NCBI GenBank assembly: GCA_963082975.1
Contig: OY720344.1
Location: forward strand, 71,514,546-71,578,545
DNA from: Labia minor
Lineage: Eukaryota > Arthropoda > Insecta > Dermaptera > Spongiphoridae
DNA: 64,000 bases
Reading direction: 5' to 3'
In this document: one piece after another, positions 11,167-24,489 of the stretch
How the letters are laid out: each line of letters begins with the position of its first letter
Numbering within the stretch: the first letter of the stretch is position 1
Notes under the pieces: model-generated
Databases searched by the model: none
What the model was told of the DNA's origin: nothing
What the model saw: only the letters and a program-made list of their open reading frames with translations
Position numbers and translations under genes: made by a program

Positions 11167-12532
11167 TATTACATAATATGAAATTATATTAATAAGAAAT
11201 CTTTATAAAATACTTAATAATTTATTTAAAATTGTGATATTTTAAATTTGATAAGATTGTTTTATTACAATATTTAAATTTATTTAAAAAATTAAATAAA
11301 CAATGAATTATTATTTAAACCTGAACTAAAGTTAAAGAATAATTGTTTATTAACTATATTAAATTTATTTAAAAATATCTTTTAAACAGTATTTCCATAC
11401 TTTTATAAAAAACAAACAAACTAGAAACTGCTTTTTTGCAATCCTAAAATGAAAATATATATATATATATAAATATATATATATATATTTTCATTTTATT
11501 ATATATATATATATATATATGTAATACTATTCCCCTCTTTCCCCTTCCAATATGATTGTCAAGTAGTTATGTAATGTCTGAGATAGGTGGCGTTGAATAG
11601 GTGTTTCCTGTTTGTCATGATCAGTTGTCGGAAGGAACACTTATTTGATTCCACTTATTTCAGGTAAATAATATTAATTTATTAACTAATGTAAATATAT
11701 AAAATGTAAATAATAAATATCCACTTATTTCAGAATCATTTAAGGTTTCATTTACGAGAAAACACCCTTCCACGTCACCTTCTTACATATATATAAATAT
11801 ATATATATATATAATAATGATTCATTTGAGTTTTAAATAAAAAAAAACAAAATTCTATTTGCAGATGATCTTGTTAGGAGCTAGAAGGTGAATTGGAGCA
11901 AAGAACTTTGATTGCGACACGGATGAATCGACTTTTTAATGAATAATTCAATAATGAAACAACTCCGAGTGTTCAACTTACAAAGCAATTTTAATTCATT
12001 ATCGTATTTTAAAACTTGTCGTTAAAAGAAAGAATCATAATAAAAAAAAAGAATTCACAATTTCTAATGGAATTTAAATTTCTAAATGGATATTATTTTT
12101 AATAAGTAGGATATTTGAGATATAGGAATTTTTATTTTACAAGCAAAAACAAAAATCAATTTCATACTTTGAATGTGTTAGGTCAGTGATTTTGGTCTAT
12201 GGTCCTTTAAAAAGGAACTATAAAATAAAAAGAAAAAAAAAACTAAAAGAGAAAAGAATAATAAGAGAGTCATTGATAAAACTTCCCAAGAGAATAATTA
12301 ATTAAAGTAATTAAAAAAACACTAAAATTATTAAAAATATATTGTATTTATAAAATTATATATATTTTTATTAAAGGTTATTTTAAATTTTTATTAAAGG
12401 TTATTTTAAATTAATCATTTTAAAAACTAAAGCTAAATTTAAATATGGTTAGTAGATTCAATTATGTAGGTCCTGTATGATTTTTTTTTAATAAAAAATA
12501 CACATTTAATGATGATAAACAAACAAACTCAA
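11167..12532. other. AT-rich spacer with a long AT palindrome
   Basis: Contains a near-perfect palindrome near 11445-11498 (AAAATGAAAATATATA ... TATATATTTTCATTTT). Near 11650-11735 CCACTTATTTCAG occurs twice. No gene recognised. Confidence 0.5.
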
Positions 12533-14425
12533 TCTATATATATAAAGGAGAGTGTTTGTATGTATGTATGTATGTATATATGTATGTATGTATGTAATTT
12601 GTTTACTTTTTTGCTGTCATAGAAACAAACAAAAAAGAAATTTCCTACTTAACCGACACTTTACCGGTAATTTAGAATTATGAACATCAAAAAATAAGAA
12701 ACGATTTCTATGAAATTACATCACAATATTCTTATATATCTCTATGGTAACATAGGCTATAGATTTTATTAATATCTAATTCTAATCAATAACCGCAGAA
12801 TTTAATTTTTTAAAGTTTATATAGTTCTCCGTGTTGTTCATTCAAGAGCCAGGCGTGGCCCACTGACTGGCGGACTCATTTTACACAATGTATATAACTA
12901 GCAATCAAAGAATTATTATAATATTTAACTTTTTATTTTAAATTCTAATATTCAAATATCATTTCAATTAAATAATTTATTCTAAAAGTTCTCATTTTAA
13001 TTAATATAATAAAATATTTAAATCATATTTAACTTAAATTATTTTGTATTTATTCTTTCTATTATATATTTGAATACTTCTTTTATTTTAAGGGAGGGAA
13101 TTAACTATGATCTAAAAAAATTAATAAATGAACTTAATAATAAAAAATCAAATAAATCCATTAATTTAAATTAATACTATTAATGAATTTATATATTGTT
13201 AATTTATCTTTAGTTTTATCAATACTTTTATACCGTTAATTTTTATAAATTGTCTCAAGTCTCTAACTTTGCATTTTCTCAAATTTTATTATAATTAAAA
13301 ATATTCAATAAAAATCAAGCAATGAAATTAAAATATCAAAATGAAATGATCAAGAAATATTATACTCTATTATAACATATACAATACTTATAAACTATAG
13401 GCGGAGGAAATATTAGACGATATCATTGAGGGTTCATGCCAAATCGATCAACATTAATTAAGATATTTTCATTATGACAGATATTAAAAAAACCGCGAAT
13501 TCAATATCTCTGTTCACTAATTATTTGTAGACTTTAGTAAAACCTACGCATGACTCAATAGATCCGGATAAACTTTTTCAAATTTTGATCTTAAAATTTA
13601 TCTTGAAGGTAGTAAAGAAAGAGTAAGATGCGGAAATCAATTGTAAAATATTAGGTGATTCAGACGACTTAAATATAATAGGAGATTTCGGCAATTGCAA
13701 TTACAGATAGCGAGGAAAAAGTAATCGAGGTAGGAAAAGAGATGAGGTTTGAAATTAATAATGATAAATAAATATATTTAGAAACAAACAGGAGCAGTAT
13801 TAACATACAAAATGTAGAATTTGAAAATATACAAAAATTGAATGTAATCACGAAGGATAATAATATTGAAAAAGAATTTAAATCGAAGTTGCAATCGGGA
13901 AACGCCTGTTATCATGCAGTAAAGAGGCTTATCTCATCAAAATTATTATAAAAGGGAATGAAAATTAAAATATATAAAACAATTATTTTGTCTGTTGTAT
14001 TATATGAGTGTGAGACATGGTCTATGATCTTAGGAGATGAGAGTGGATTCAGAGTATTTGAGAATAGGATTCTTCCCAGCATTTATGGGCCAAAGATGAG
14101 GACACCAGGGAATGACGTAAGAAAGATGGAACAGAGGCTCAGGATAAGGACACTTGGAGAAATGTGGTTGTAGCTGCCAAGAACTTTCGAGTAGATAGTT
14201 ATAACATATTCAATAAATATATATATAATTAATTTACTCATTAAATTAAAATATATTTTAAATAAGAATAATAAGAAATGAATGTTTTATGTTATACATT
14301 GATTGAAACAAAATGGATGAAAACCTTTTACTACTTTCAACCAAATACTATGTACCACTCGGGGGTACAGGGGGCGGAGCCCCCGTCTAGATGTGAAGAG
14401 CGACGAAGGAGCTCTGAGCAGCTAG
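12533..14425 (+). mobile_element. Non-autonomous Helitron, copy 2, carrying a LINE fragment
   Basis: Clean Helitron ends: A|TCTATATATATAAAGGAGAG at the 5' end and GCAG-CTAG|T at the 3' end, after a GGGGGCGGAGCCCCC palindrome and a short AGAGC...GCTCT stem. It shares 5' and 3' blocks with copy 1, and both hold the same LINE RT tail in the same orientation. No Rep/helicase, so non-autonomous. Confidence 0.83.
13390..14215 (+). pseudogene. LINE reverse-transcriptase C-terminal fragment inside Helitron copy 2
   Basis: A weak motif-A-like D-F-S-K segment lies near 13530. At 13850-13935 is the K-D-N-N-I-E-K-E-F-K / S-G-N-A-C-Y-H-A-V-K-R-L block. An open stretch at 13958-14173 reads IYKTIILSVVLYECETW ... 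VFENRILPSIYGP, the Y-x-x-E-T-W and I-Y-G-P signatures of LINE RT C-terminal tails. The fragment ends with the N-F-R-V-like terminus. Several stops; not functional. Confidence 0.8.
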
Positions 14426-14666
14426 TTTAATATAAATTAACATAGATACACATATAATTATGTATTATATGATATATATATATATGGCTTTTATTGCTTT
14501 TTAAGGAAGTTAGGAAAATTTTTGAAATTTTATAATTTAACATACTCGTGTAGTTTTATCGATATAGAGTGCTATTATCTTTATATTTAGTCTGAATCTT
14601 TTCAGGCTACATGTGTTCTAAATTTGAATTTATTTATTTGATCCTTCATTTGTATTTCACTAAATC

Positions 14667-14755
14667 AGTGATTCAACCACTGTGCCGCGAGATTATGAGG
14701 CTCTTAAACATTTCCGACTTTTTTTTCTAAATTTTTTCAATATGGTTCTAAAAAG
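14667..14755 (+). mobile_element. hAT-like terminus, one end only
   Basis: CAGTGATTCAACCACTGTGC then CGCGAGATTATGAGG resembles common hAT left ends. The right end was not found; a family A copy follows directly. Confidence 0.35.
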
Positions 14756-15393
14756 AAATAAGTTGACCTGTGAGGTCCGAACCGACCGACGGTTTGAAAT
14801 AAATTAATTTCCAGCTACAGAAACAATTTTAAATAATTTTAATATATCTATTAATGTAATAAAAAACAGATATGAATATAACATAAATAGTTTTAATTTT
14901 ATTTTATTTATAATATATATGTAAGACCTGGCTGTGACGTCATGAATGACTGGATGACGTCATATAATTTTAAATTAAGAAAAACCTATAAAGATGATTT
15001 TTCTCGAGGATAAAACCAATACAAAGTGAATGATTCGTGATGATATGTAAAAAATCTCCTGAAATTTGGTGTGAAAATAACCCTTTCCTTCCTATCGTCG
15101 ATCGCTAATACTACCACTTCCGGTTTCCGGATTTGCACCAAAAGTTGATCAATTCATCCTACTGATGCATTAGGTAAATATACCAAATTTCATCAAAATC
15201 CGTTGAGCCGTTCAGGCTGTACACATCTATACGGACGGACAGACAGACGGACAGACAGACGGACAGACATCATGCTAAAAATACTTTTTTCTGTTAAGAA
15301 AATGCATGATTCGTGGAGATATGTAATAATCTCCACATGTGAAATTTGGGGTGAAAACAATACCTCCCTTACTATCGTTTGTCGGTAAAAAAG
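14756..15393 (-). repeat. Family A dispersed repeat, near full length
   Basis: Starts ATAAGTTGACCTGTGAGGTC, has two perfect TGACGTCA sites (about 14935 and 14955), an interrupted GGAC/AGAC microsatellite at 15233-15270, and ends TATCGTTTGTCGGTAA. Confidence 0.9.
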
Positions 15394-15414
15394 GTAAACC
15401 GTTTTTGAGACCAC

Positions 15415-15455
15415 TTTTTACCGACCGACGATAGTAAGGGAGGTATTGTTTTCAA
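15415..15455 (+). repeat. Inverted fragment of family A start
   Basis: ACCGACCGACGATAGTAAGG and the following block in plus orientation, ~25 bp after the end of the minus-strand copy, forming a small foldback. Confidence 0.8.
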
Positions 15456-16239
15456 TATGGTAAACTTTTACACTTATTTTTTTCTTTGTGTGACGCCAAA
15501 TTTTTAAATCGTTAAAAGTGTGCACTAGATAGTAGAATGAAAGTTTATAACTATGGTATAACTACAGAAATGTTCATTCAACTAAAATCTCATTCAACTA
15601 AAAAAAAACAATACAAAAACAATTTGAAACTACATTGAGTGTTTAACATTAATAAAATTATAAAATATGGATATAATTAGAAAATTTACTATAATAAATA
15701 GTTGAATTTAAAAAAAATTAAATAATTAATTCACATTGTAAATTCAAGCGAATGACAAGTTCATATTTCTTTTAATGAAATTTATTTATTATCGTTCTGA
15801 GTTATTAATATTTTCATTTAATGCGAGAAGAAAAACAAAAAAAAATTTACGTTTGAAACTAGAAGAAAATACTATTAACTGAGCGACCTATAGATCCCTA
15901 ATTATACTTTTAGTGCTAAATTATACCAATTATAAGAGGTTTGAAAATCAAGAATTTGTGTGTTAAAGGTAATTAACATACTTAACTACTTACGACAGTT
16001 TGGCCATATTCAAGTTGTTTATCTCATTTACTCCACTTATTTAGCTATAATAATTAAATTGTTTGTGTTGACGCGGGGTTTGAAAACTATTCTCACATCA
16101 CAGAGTGAGAGAAAATTAATAATTTTAAATTTTATAATAAAATAGGTAATTATGAAAAATGATTAAGATCAATTTGAAATATTTTTAATGAAATTAGCAT
16201 AATTATTTATTAAAATAATAAAATTGAATTATTAAAGTT
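15456..16239. other. AT-rich spacer, no gene seen
   Basis: No recognisable coding or repeat structure. A 61-codon frame at 15960-16145 has no recognisable features. Confidence 0.45.
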
Positions 16240-16345
16240 AGAGGACGAGTATTTTGTTATACCAGGAAGATAGGCGAGAATAAGTGTGGCTATGAACATT
16301 CACAGTTGAAGGAATGTGATTGCTGCTGTCCCAAAGGTAGATAAA
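16240..16345 (+). pseudogene. LINE 3' coding tail fragment
   Basis: Contains GGAATGTGATTGCTGCTG and a GGTAGATAAAT tail, matching the 3' ends of the other LINE tails. Confidence 0.5.
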
Positions 16346-17730
16346 TTATGTTTAACTGAAAGATATTTATAGTACTTATAATAAAATTATTTTCAAAAAC
16401 AGATCAAAAGGGTTATTTCAATCTCATTTTTTTTAACCCTTTGTTATTGATTGTAACTCTAAATTATAACTTATTAATCATGATAAACTAAATGCCGATA
16501 TATAATATTAATAAATTATGCCTTAATTTAAAAATAAAAAATATTTTTTCTTTTATATTTTCCATGAAAAATCATTGAATTACCTGTATTATTAATAAAA
16601 TTTGTTTTCCTCTATTGCTGACAGAGATAGAATTGAAAATCGATATTAAAGGAGGAAGAATAAAAAAGAAGAAAAAAAAAAACGAAATCAAAAAAGTAAA
16701 GTGTAGTGTAAATCAATTTGTGTATGAAATTGAAATTTTAACTATATAATGGCCTATGATTCAAGTAGACCTCTCAACAGAAGAGGAAATTATAAACACT
16801 CAAAGGTTATTCTTATTTCATTATAAAAAAATTTAAAGAAGACTATATTTAATTTTTTAAAAATAATGAAGGGATTAGCGAAGAATAGTAATTGTATGGA
16901 TATTTCGTTCATGATAGGAATAGATTCCATGGAAAAACTTTATTTACAAACAAATTAAAAAAGGTTAAATTAAACAAACTAGCTTAATCAGTATAAGTAT
17001 ATAAATTGTATTTTTTTAAAATTTCCTTAATTTATAAATAAATAATAAAAATCACCAGGATGCAAATTTTCTTATTAACTATTTAATAAAGAAATTATCA
17101 AAACTACCAAATAATAATAATAATTTTTGTCTAAAAAACCTTTGCAGAAATATATTTAAATAAAAATCATACATGGTATATCATTAAAATTAAAAATATA
17201 ATTGATATGATATTAAAACAAATAAGATGCCACGCATTCATGGAGTCTATACATTTCACTGTCAATCTCGTGACTTAGTGTTGAAGTTACAGGTCTGACA
17301 AATAACTTTCTCTCTAACTTGGGTCAGTGAAAACATCCACCCTATGTGATCAAAATTAAGATCCTTAAATAGAAAGTAGTACCCCAGTTATGAAAATCAA
17401 GATAACGGTTAGAAGGATCCGTTATTCTGATCATGCATCTTTATCCCGCTTAACTGGTAACCGACTAAATGTTCAAAAGTCAGGTTTTTAATTAAAAAAT
17501 ATATTTTTTTTTAATTCAATAAAATAGTCGTTTCATATAGAAATTGTTTGCTATCTTGACAAACTTACTTATTGCTTATAATTTTTGAGATAGCAAAGTG
17601 TTTAACTTACAAGAAGACCTCTATTTATATCTATATTTATACTCTATTTCTCTTTATATCGTTGACTTATTCACAGAAGTTTTTAAATTTTATTTCTTGT
17701 CTACAATAATTATTCATTTTAGGAGGAGTA
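16346..17730. other. AT-rich spacer, no gene seen
   Basis: A somewhat less AT-rich block lies at 17230-17470; no gene or known repeat recognised. Confidence 0.45.
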
Positions 17731-18197
17731 GGTCAATAAGTCCGTGACTTTTTGAATTTCCCGTCTTTTAAATGAAATGGCAATACTGCTCCTCTCAGTA
17801 GGTTGCTATCAGCTGACTCCTGTCGAAATTTGACCCAGTTGGGACTTTTAGTTTTTGTTTGATATCGATTAATGGCCAACTAACTCGTGTTTTGAGAAGA
17901 AAATTGAATTGGAATACGAATTGCTTCCTCATCCGTCTCTGAATTTAGCTTCGAGTGACTATTTCTTGTTTCCAAACCTGAAGAAATGGCTCGGTGGAAA
18001 GAGATTTGACTCCAACGATGAAATCATCTCACAAACAAATCTATTTTGAAGTCCTCGACAAATCTTATTTTTTGGAATGGATAAAAAAATTGGAGAAACA
18101 TGTTGGACGAAGTGTAAGAAGATTAGGTTGAAAAATAGAATAATTTTTTAATCCAAAAACCTGTGTTTCATTCAAAAAGTCACGGACTGACATGACC
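17731..18197 (+). mobile_element. Mariner transposon, internally deleted (467 bp)
   Basis: Inverted ends share AGTCCGTGACTTTTTGAAT with GGTCAATA at the left and GGTCATGTC at the right. The interior reads S-D-Y-F-L-F-P-N-L-K-K-W-L-G-G-K-R-F, the catalytic-region signature at the C-terminal part of mariner transposase. A DDE-upstream fragment joins directly to it, so most of the ~1 kb gene is missing, and stops occur. Not autonomous. Confidence 0.88.
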
Positions 18198-19324
18198 ACA
18201 TATAATCTTCCTTTATTATTATATCAATGTAGTTGGATTCCAAATAAATAACAAAAAAATTCATTCATTGAGTGTTTTCAATTAAAATTTTCTTTAAAAT
18301 TAATAGCTATTATTGTTAAAATCTGAAAGATGGTGTTTAATTCAAATTTATTTTAAGATTTTAATATATCAACAATGTTTCTTCAAACTGTTTCTATACT
18401 TGAAAAATTTAACTTCAACATTTTTATCAATAAATAAATTTTTATACTATCTGTATAATTGAAAGTTTTCATCTCGAAATGGTCCTTGACCTATAAATCA
18501 AAATTTCCAATATCAATTTCCAATACCAATTCACCTCTACAATTCAATACAAGTGAAAAAGAGAACATGTAAAGATCGATCTGTCGATATACTTTCTTTT
18601 TTTTTATCAAAAAAGTGTTGGTAACTTCTGTTTTCAGTTGTGTCCCTCGAACGATGGACACTCGGACAATTCGCAAAGACATTTCAAACGAGGAACCCAT
18701 CGTTTTTTCAAGGGCTTTTCTATTTATCTCGAAAGCTTTCAGGACCGAGCCATGAATCCTTCTGTACATTGTTCCCAACACTTTTTCTTCTCTACTGACA
18801 ATATTTATACACCAGAAAAGAAAGCTTCCAATCCCCGCTGGGAGTGAATGGGGTTAAAGTAAAGAAAAACGCTTTACACGAGACCACTTGTGATGAGATT
18901 TTTTTTTTTTGAATATTGAAAGTACTCATTTATTATTAAATAATGATATATTAGAAAAAAAATATAATTAACTATCGATCCTATGCAATCATTAGTGCAC
19001 CTGTTAAATTATTTATCTAAATTCAGAACATAGAAATGTATAATTTTTTATAGTAATATATTAATTACTTGTTATCAATTAAATTATTTAATATATAAAA
19101 TAAATTAAAAAGTAAAGTTTTTTCATGGTTAAGTAATTTTATTATAAATCCAATTAATATTTGAATAGATATAATTTTGAGAAATGTGTACAAAATCTAG
19201 TGAATGGTGAATGAAAATCATAATTAGAATTTTAATCTCTCTTTCTCTCTATTTATACATATGTGAAATATATGATTATGGAAAGTTGATTCCGGATTGA
19301 TTTAACTTATTTTTATAAGATTTG
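18198..19324. other. Mostly non-coding; unassigned less AT-rich block at 18.6-18.86 kb
   Basis: At 18491-18763 the minus strand has an open frame with an internal ATG (M-Y-R-R-I-H-G-S-V-L-K-A-F). The same block has an open frame on the plus strand. No family recognised and no clear splice sites, so no gene is called. Confidence 0.3.
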
Positions 19325-19430
19325 AATCTCAACGTTTTCGAAATTTCCCTGAAAATGACGCTGAAATGGACGCCGAAACGTGGAAATTGAAATTTCATAA
19401 AATACGTGAAAACAACCTAAAAATAACTTT
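19325..19430 (+). repeat. Family D repeat fragment
   Basis: Contains GGACGCCGAAACGTGGA followed by AATTTCATAAAATACGTGAAA. Related copies are at 30.4 (+), 42.1 (-) and 50.6 kb (-). Confidence 0.5.
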
Positions 19431-22394
19431 TCATGACTATTTAAATATATTTTTATATATTCGGATTTTATTCGCATTGTTATTTTGTTTCTATTGTTCT
19501 TGTCTTATTTTATTTTTGTCATGTATGTTCATAGTTCATATTATTTGAATTGAAACATAAATAAATGCGCCATCCCGTAGGAAAAAACATGAAAATAGTC
19601 ACAGTCAGATAAATATAAACAAATTACAGCGCCTCCACATGGAGAAATATACAAAATATTGAACCGGCGGGAATGTGTAAATTTAAAGTATCTTTTATAT
19701 TTTTCATAATTCGATTTTAAAGCATGAAAATTGCATTATAAATAATATTGAATTTTTTGATTATGATATTTAAATATAAAATTTAAAATTTCTAGTATTA
19801 AGCATTTTTGCATCATAAAAAATACCATTAGTTTTATTTCCTCTTCAGTTTTTTTTCTGTTAACTTCGACTTTTCCTAAATTTAACATATTTTTATATTT
19901 TTTGATCAGAAGTAATTAAAATCTATGTAAGGCTACAAATTTCACTTGCTTCTCTCTCTGTATGTTTCAATAAGAATAAATATTAAAATAAAATGGATAG
20001 GGATTTATGTGTGGTATGAGAATTCATTCGTTTAGTAATGGGGCGGTTGCAGTGGGTGTCCAAGTCTGCTAGTTAAATTGAAATATAATAATGAATCTTC
20101 GAATTTGAGATTTCAGTCCTTTATTCAAACTCTAATATATTATTAATTAATCTTGTTTAATTTTTGTTTTTTTTTCTTAATAGACTCCTTTGCTTATTTT
20201 CCTTCGAAAATGTTAAGTTATTAACTTGAGGCTGATGTAAAACATACGATCGAATAGAAATCTTGTCAAGAATATAAGAAAAGAAGCGGTGCTCTTCAGT
20301 TAAATGGAGACTTTGAGCTCATTTAACTTAGGCCTCATTAATAATTAACAAATCAATTAAAAGGGTAGGAGCAGCGTTTTGAAGGAAGGATTTAAAAAGG
20401 GGAGAAAAGGTCTGGCCTAAATAGAGGCTCCGGTCTGTAAAGTCTAACATCTTTAAATTTATTCTCCCAAAGGGTGTTTAATTAAATAATTTGCCTTGCG
20501 GTTAATATACGCGCTGATTATTACCAGAAAAGCTATGAACTTTTCCTAGAAGGCATATTTTCAAAGAGAAAGGGCCAGATTTAAATAGTTGTTCATTTAG
20601 TATGAAATAATCTAGTGGTTAATTAGAAATTTAATAAAAAGAGGTGTAAATAATTAAAATCATTACTTTTATAAGTTCTATATTTTATTTGTGTTACTAT
20701 CCTTTTATATCTATATAACAAATAAATTTTTTTTAGAAAAATTAATTGAGTAAAGTATATTTGAAATCTTTCCGATTTTTGACTTTCTAAGAATGATTTA
20801 ATTTTTAATAAATATTCAATTTATATAACATTAAATTTTATTAAAAAACGCCTCTAACTTTTGTACATTCTTTGAAAGGATAGCGCCTATCAAATTGGAT
20901 TGTCGTCTAAGCAAGGTAAATTTGTTATATGATCAGTACAACTAAACACTATCAACCTTTTACTTTTTGTTTCAAGTAGCTTTCCAATTGGGGTCTTGTT
21001 CCCATAGACCTCAGTTAGAGGGAAATTCCTTTTCCAGGCTTGAGACTTGAATCCGGAACTACGAGGTTGACGGTCAAGTGTATGACTGTGTGACTTCTTA
21101 AATCAAAGTAAAATGTACAAATAAATTAAACCATGGTCTACTCAGTATAGATGTAATTTTATTTTTTAAGGGTAAAAATATATTTATTTTTATATATGAA
21201 GTTTGATATTAGCATTTTTGAGTCAATTGGCAGCTAATATTACTTTATTCTTCATTCTCGTGTTTGTTTATTTTCATTATACGGTTGTGAATCGTAAAAT
21301 AAAACTCAAAAGAAAACAACTCGATAGAGCTTGTTGATATGATAATTGAATTAAGCAAATCTCCCTCCCTCTCACTCACTATTATATTCTCGAAGAAAAA
21401 GTAAGGGCTTGCATTCTGTTGCTTGTTGTATATTTATAGTTATATTTATTCACGTTTAGAATGGATACGTATTGGTACTTATGTTTTCTTTGACACGTTG
21501 AAAATACACATTTCACGAATGTAGAATGTAATTTCCCAAAAGGGATCTTGAACACTATATTTGTCGCCATTCCTATTCTAACTTACAGCTTTTTCCCTTT
21601 GGACGAGTTTTCAAGTGAGTGATGAGTTTGCTTTGGTCAGTTGCGAATGGGGTTGGGGCTGAAAAGAGTGGACAGATTTGAAGGGTATGAGAAGTGGGAC
21701 ATTTCATGAAGAGGTCAAAAAGGGGTTGGCCAACGGATGGTCGAGGTCACAGGGCCATACAACTTTCCATCGCTCAATCTGTATAATTACAAAACGCTCT
21801 CGAAATACCCGCTACCGTCCAGTCCACTTAACAGGATAGGCGCAAAAAAGAATATTATTACTTTTAATATAATTACTTTAATAAATGTCATCCATTTAAA
21901 CGATTGTACTCTTTTATCAATTAAATATTAGTGAATTTGTAGTAGGTGTATCGAATGAATTTAATTGCTTTTAAAAATAACACAGCTGTTAAAAGAAATA
22001 ATTATTGTTATCATTATTGGATTTTTTTTGCAACTTTTTAATACTCTTTATAGATTGAATTTCTTCTATTGAATTTTAATTTTCTTGTCTTTCATAAAAG
22101 GATGCATATAATGTTGTTTTTATTAGATATACAGTTTCTGTTTTTAAGTTCTTTAACTACAAAAAAAAAAAGAAAATAATAGTCAAACGTAATTATTATA
22201 AACAAAACTCAATTATTTTTTAATTAATCCTCAGGATCTAAGTACATTTTTAGCCAACTTTCACATCTATTTGATAATAATTATTTTAAATATTATAATA
22301 TTTAAATTTAATGAACATGTTGGGGTTCGAAACTACATTCGTAAGTTAAGAATGTCAAGACTAAAACGTTTGATTAAATATATGAGCTTGAGAC
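19431..22394. other. Long non-repetitive AT-rich stretch, no gene recognised
   Basis: Two less AT-rich islands, 20280-20580 and 21590-21850, stand out. The open frame at 21737-21931 (+) has no recognisable features. The islands could be regulatory or exonic, but nothing in them decides. Confidence 0.4.
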
Positions 22395-22870
22395 CAGGCA
22401 CAGAACCGACCAATTTGAAATAAATTAATTTCCAAACAATATTATATATATCGAACGAAATATTTTAAAAACTGGAATTAAAATGATTAAATTATATTAT
22501 CTGGGTTTTTATCTTTAGTTTAATTACTCAATTATTAATTACTAGTATATTTTAAGTGAAATATTTTCTAACAATGTATATAAAATTAATACTTTGTAAA
22601 CTACAATTTCCGGTTTCCGGATATACACCAAAAGTTGATGCATTCATGCTACTGAAGGATTAAGTAAATATACCAATTTTTATCAAAGTCCATTGAGCCG
22701 TTCAAGCTGTACACAACTATACGGACGGACGGATGGACGGAAAGACATCATGCTAAAAATACTTTTTTCTGTTAACAAAATAAATGATTCGTGGAGATAT
22801 GTAAAAATCTCTACATGTAAAAGTTGGTGTGAAAACAATACCTTCCCTTTCTATCATCGGTCTGTAAAAA
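22395..22870 (-). repeat. Family A dispersed repeat, diverged partial copy
   Basis: Minus orientation, with CAGAACCGACCAATTTGAAAT at one end, the GGAC microsatellite at 22723-22740, and a diverged start block ATCGGTCTGTAA. The TGACGTCA region is missing. Confidence 0.75.
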
Positions 22871-23117
22871 TTAATTTAAATGAGATTTAAAAACAATATT
22901 TAAAAAAAATATTCTTGTTCATGACTATAAACGTAAGGCAAAATCATTTCTGTTGGTAATTGTTATTTCATTCTTCTCATTTCTCTAAATCAATGGTGCA
23001 CAGACAATTTAAAATGACAATCTTACTGTAAATACACAATTTTGCAATAAGTCTGAAAAGATAGTAAATGTTTTTTTTAATTTAAAATTTTTCCATAGGA
23101 TTTGGGCTTACAGCATG

Positions 23118-24062
23118 TTAAAATAAGTTGACCTGTGGCCAGGTCCGAACCGACCGACGGTTTGAAATAAATTAATTTCCAGCTACAGAAACAATTTCAA
23201 ATATATCTATTAATGTAATAAAAAACAGATATGGATATAACATAAATATTTTTAATTTTATTTTATTTATAATATATATGCGAGACCAGGCTGTGACGTC
23301 ATGAATGGCTGGATGACGTCATATAATTTTAAATTAAGAAAAAAACTAATAAAAATGATATTTCTCGAGAATAAAACCAATACAAAGTGCATGATTCGTG
23401 GAGATATGTAATAAATCTGTACGACGATAGTAAGGGAGGTATTGTTTTCACACCAAATTTCACATGTGGAGATTTTTACATATCTCCACGAATCATGCAT
23501 TTTCTAAACAGAAAGTATTTTTAGCATGATGTCTGTCCGTCCGTCTGTCCGTCTGTCGGTCCGTCCGTCCGTCCGTATAGATGTGTACAGCCTGAACGGC
23601 TCAACCGATTTTGATGAAATTTGGTATATTTACTTAATGCATCAGTGGGATGAATTGATCAACTTTTGGTGCAAATCCGGAAACCGGAAGTGGTAGTATT
23701 AGCGATCGACGATAGGAAGGAAAGGGTTATTTTCACACCAAAGGAGATTTTTTTATATATCACCACGAATCATGCACTTTGTATTGGTTTTATCCTCGAG
23801 AAAGATCATATTTATTAGTTTTTTCTTGATTTAAAATTATATGACGTCATCCAGCCATTCATGACGTCACAGCCTGGTCTTGCATATATATTATAAATAA
23901 AATAAAATTAAAAATGTTTATATTTATTATTTATGTATCCATATCTGTTTTTTATTACATTAATAGATATATTAAAATTATTTGAAATTGTTTCTGTAGC
24001 TGGAAATTAATTTATTTCAAACAGTCGGTCGGTTCGGACCTGGCCACAGGTCAACTTATTTA
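23118..24062. repeat. Head-to-head pair of family A copies (foldback)
   Basis: A partial minus-strand copy (23122-23418) is followed within a few bases by a full plus-strand copy (23421-24062). Both outer ends carry the same terminus, AATAAGTTGACCTGTGGCC and its inverse. The pair forms an inverted repeat with ~300 bp arms. TGACGTCA sites lie at about 23296, 23317, 23842 and 23863. Confidence 0.85.
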
Positions 24063-24489
24063 ATTCAAGTTTTTAAAATATTTTTTTATACTTTATATAT
24101 ATACACTATATATATATTGTTTGGAAATTTATTTCAAATCGTCGCTAGGTTCTGTGCCTGGCCGCAATTCATTTTTATGTTTTTCATTTTCGAGATTTAT
24201 CATTTCTATAGTAGGGTTCAGTTAGGCTTGTATTGTTCAACACTAATTAATTTATTCTCAAACAGATAAAATATGTAAATTTCTTTATTAATTAATACTC
24301 ATTTTAAATATAGTTAAAATTATAGTTAATTATTTGTATATTCTCTATCAAAATTTATTTTAATAAAAAGCAATTTCAAAACAGAATATATTTAACCCAA
24401 CATTTAGAAACTCAATTAAATCCTTATTATATTTTTTAAATATTTAATATTTATGATTATTAAATATTTATATATATTTATTAATATTA
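24063..24489. other. AT-rich spacer with a family A terminus fragment
   Basis: 24115-24170 resembles the 3' end variant CAAATCGTCG...GTTCTGTGCCTGGCC. The rest is AT-rich. Confidence 0.45.

Noticed and set aside
11650-11735. CCACTTATTTCAG followed by GTAAAT, like a recursive splice site
   Set aside because: No plus-strand gene is supported here, and the motif is easily reached by chance in AT-rich DNA.
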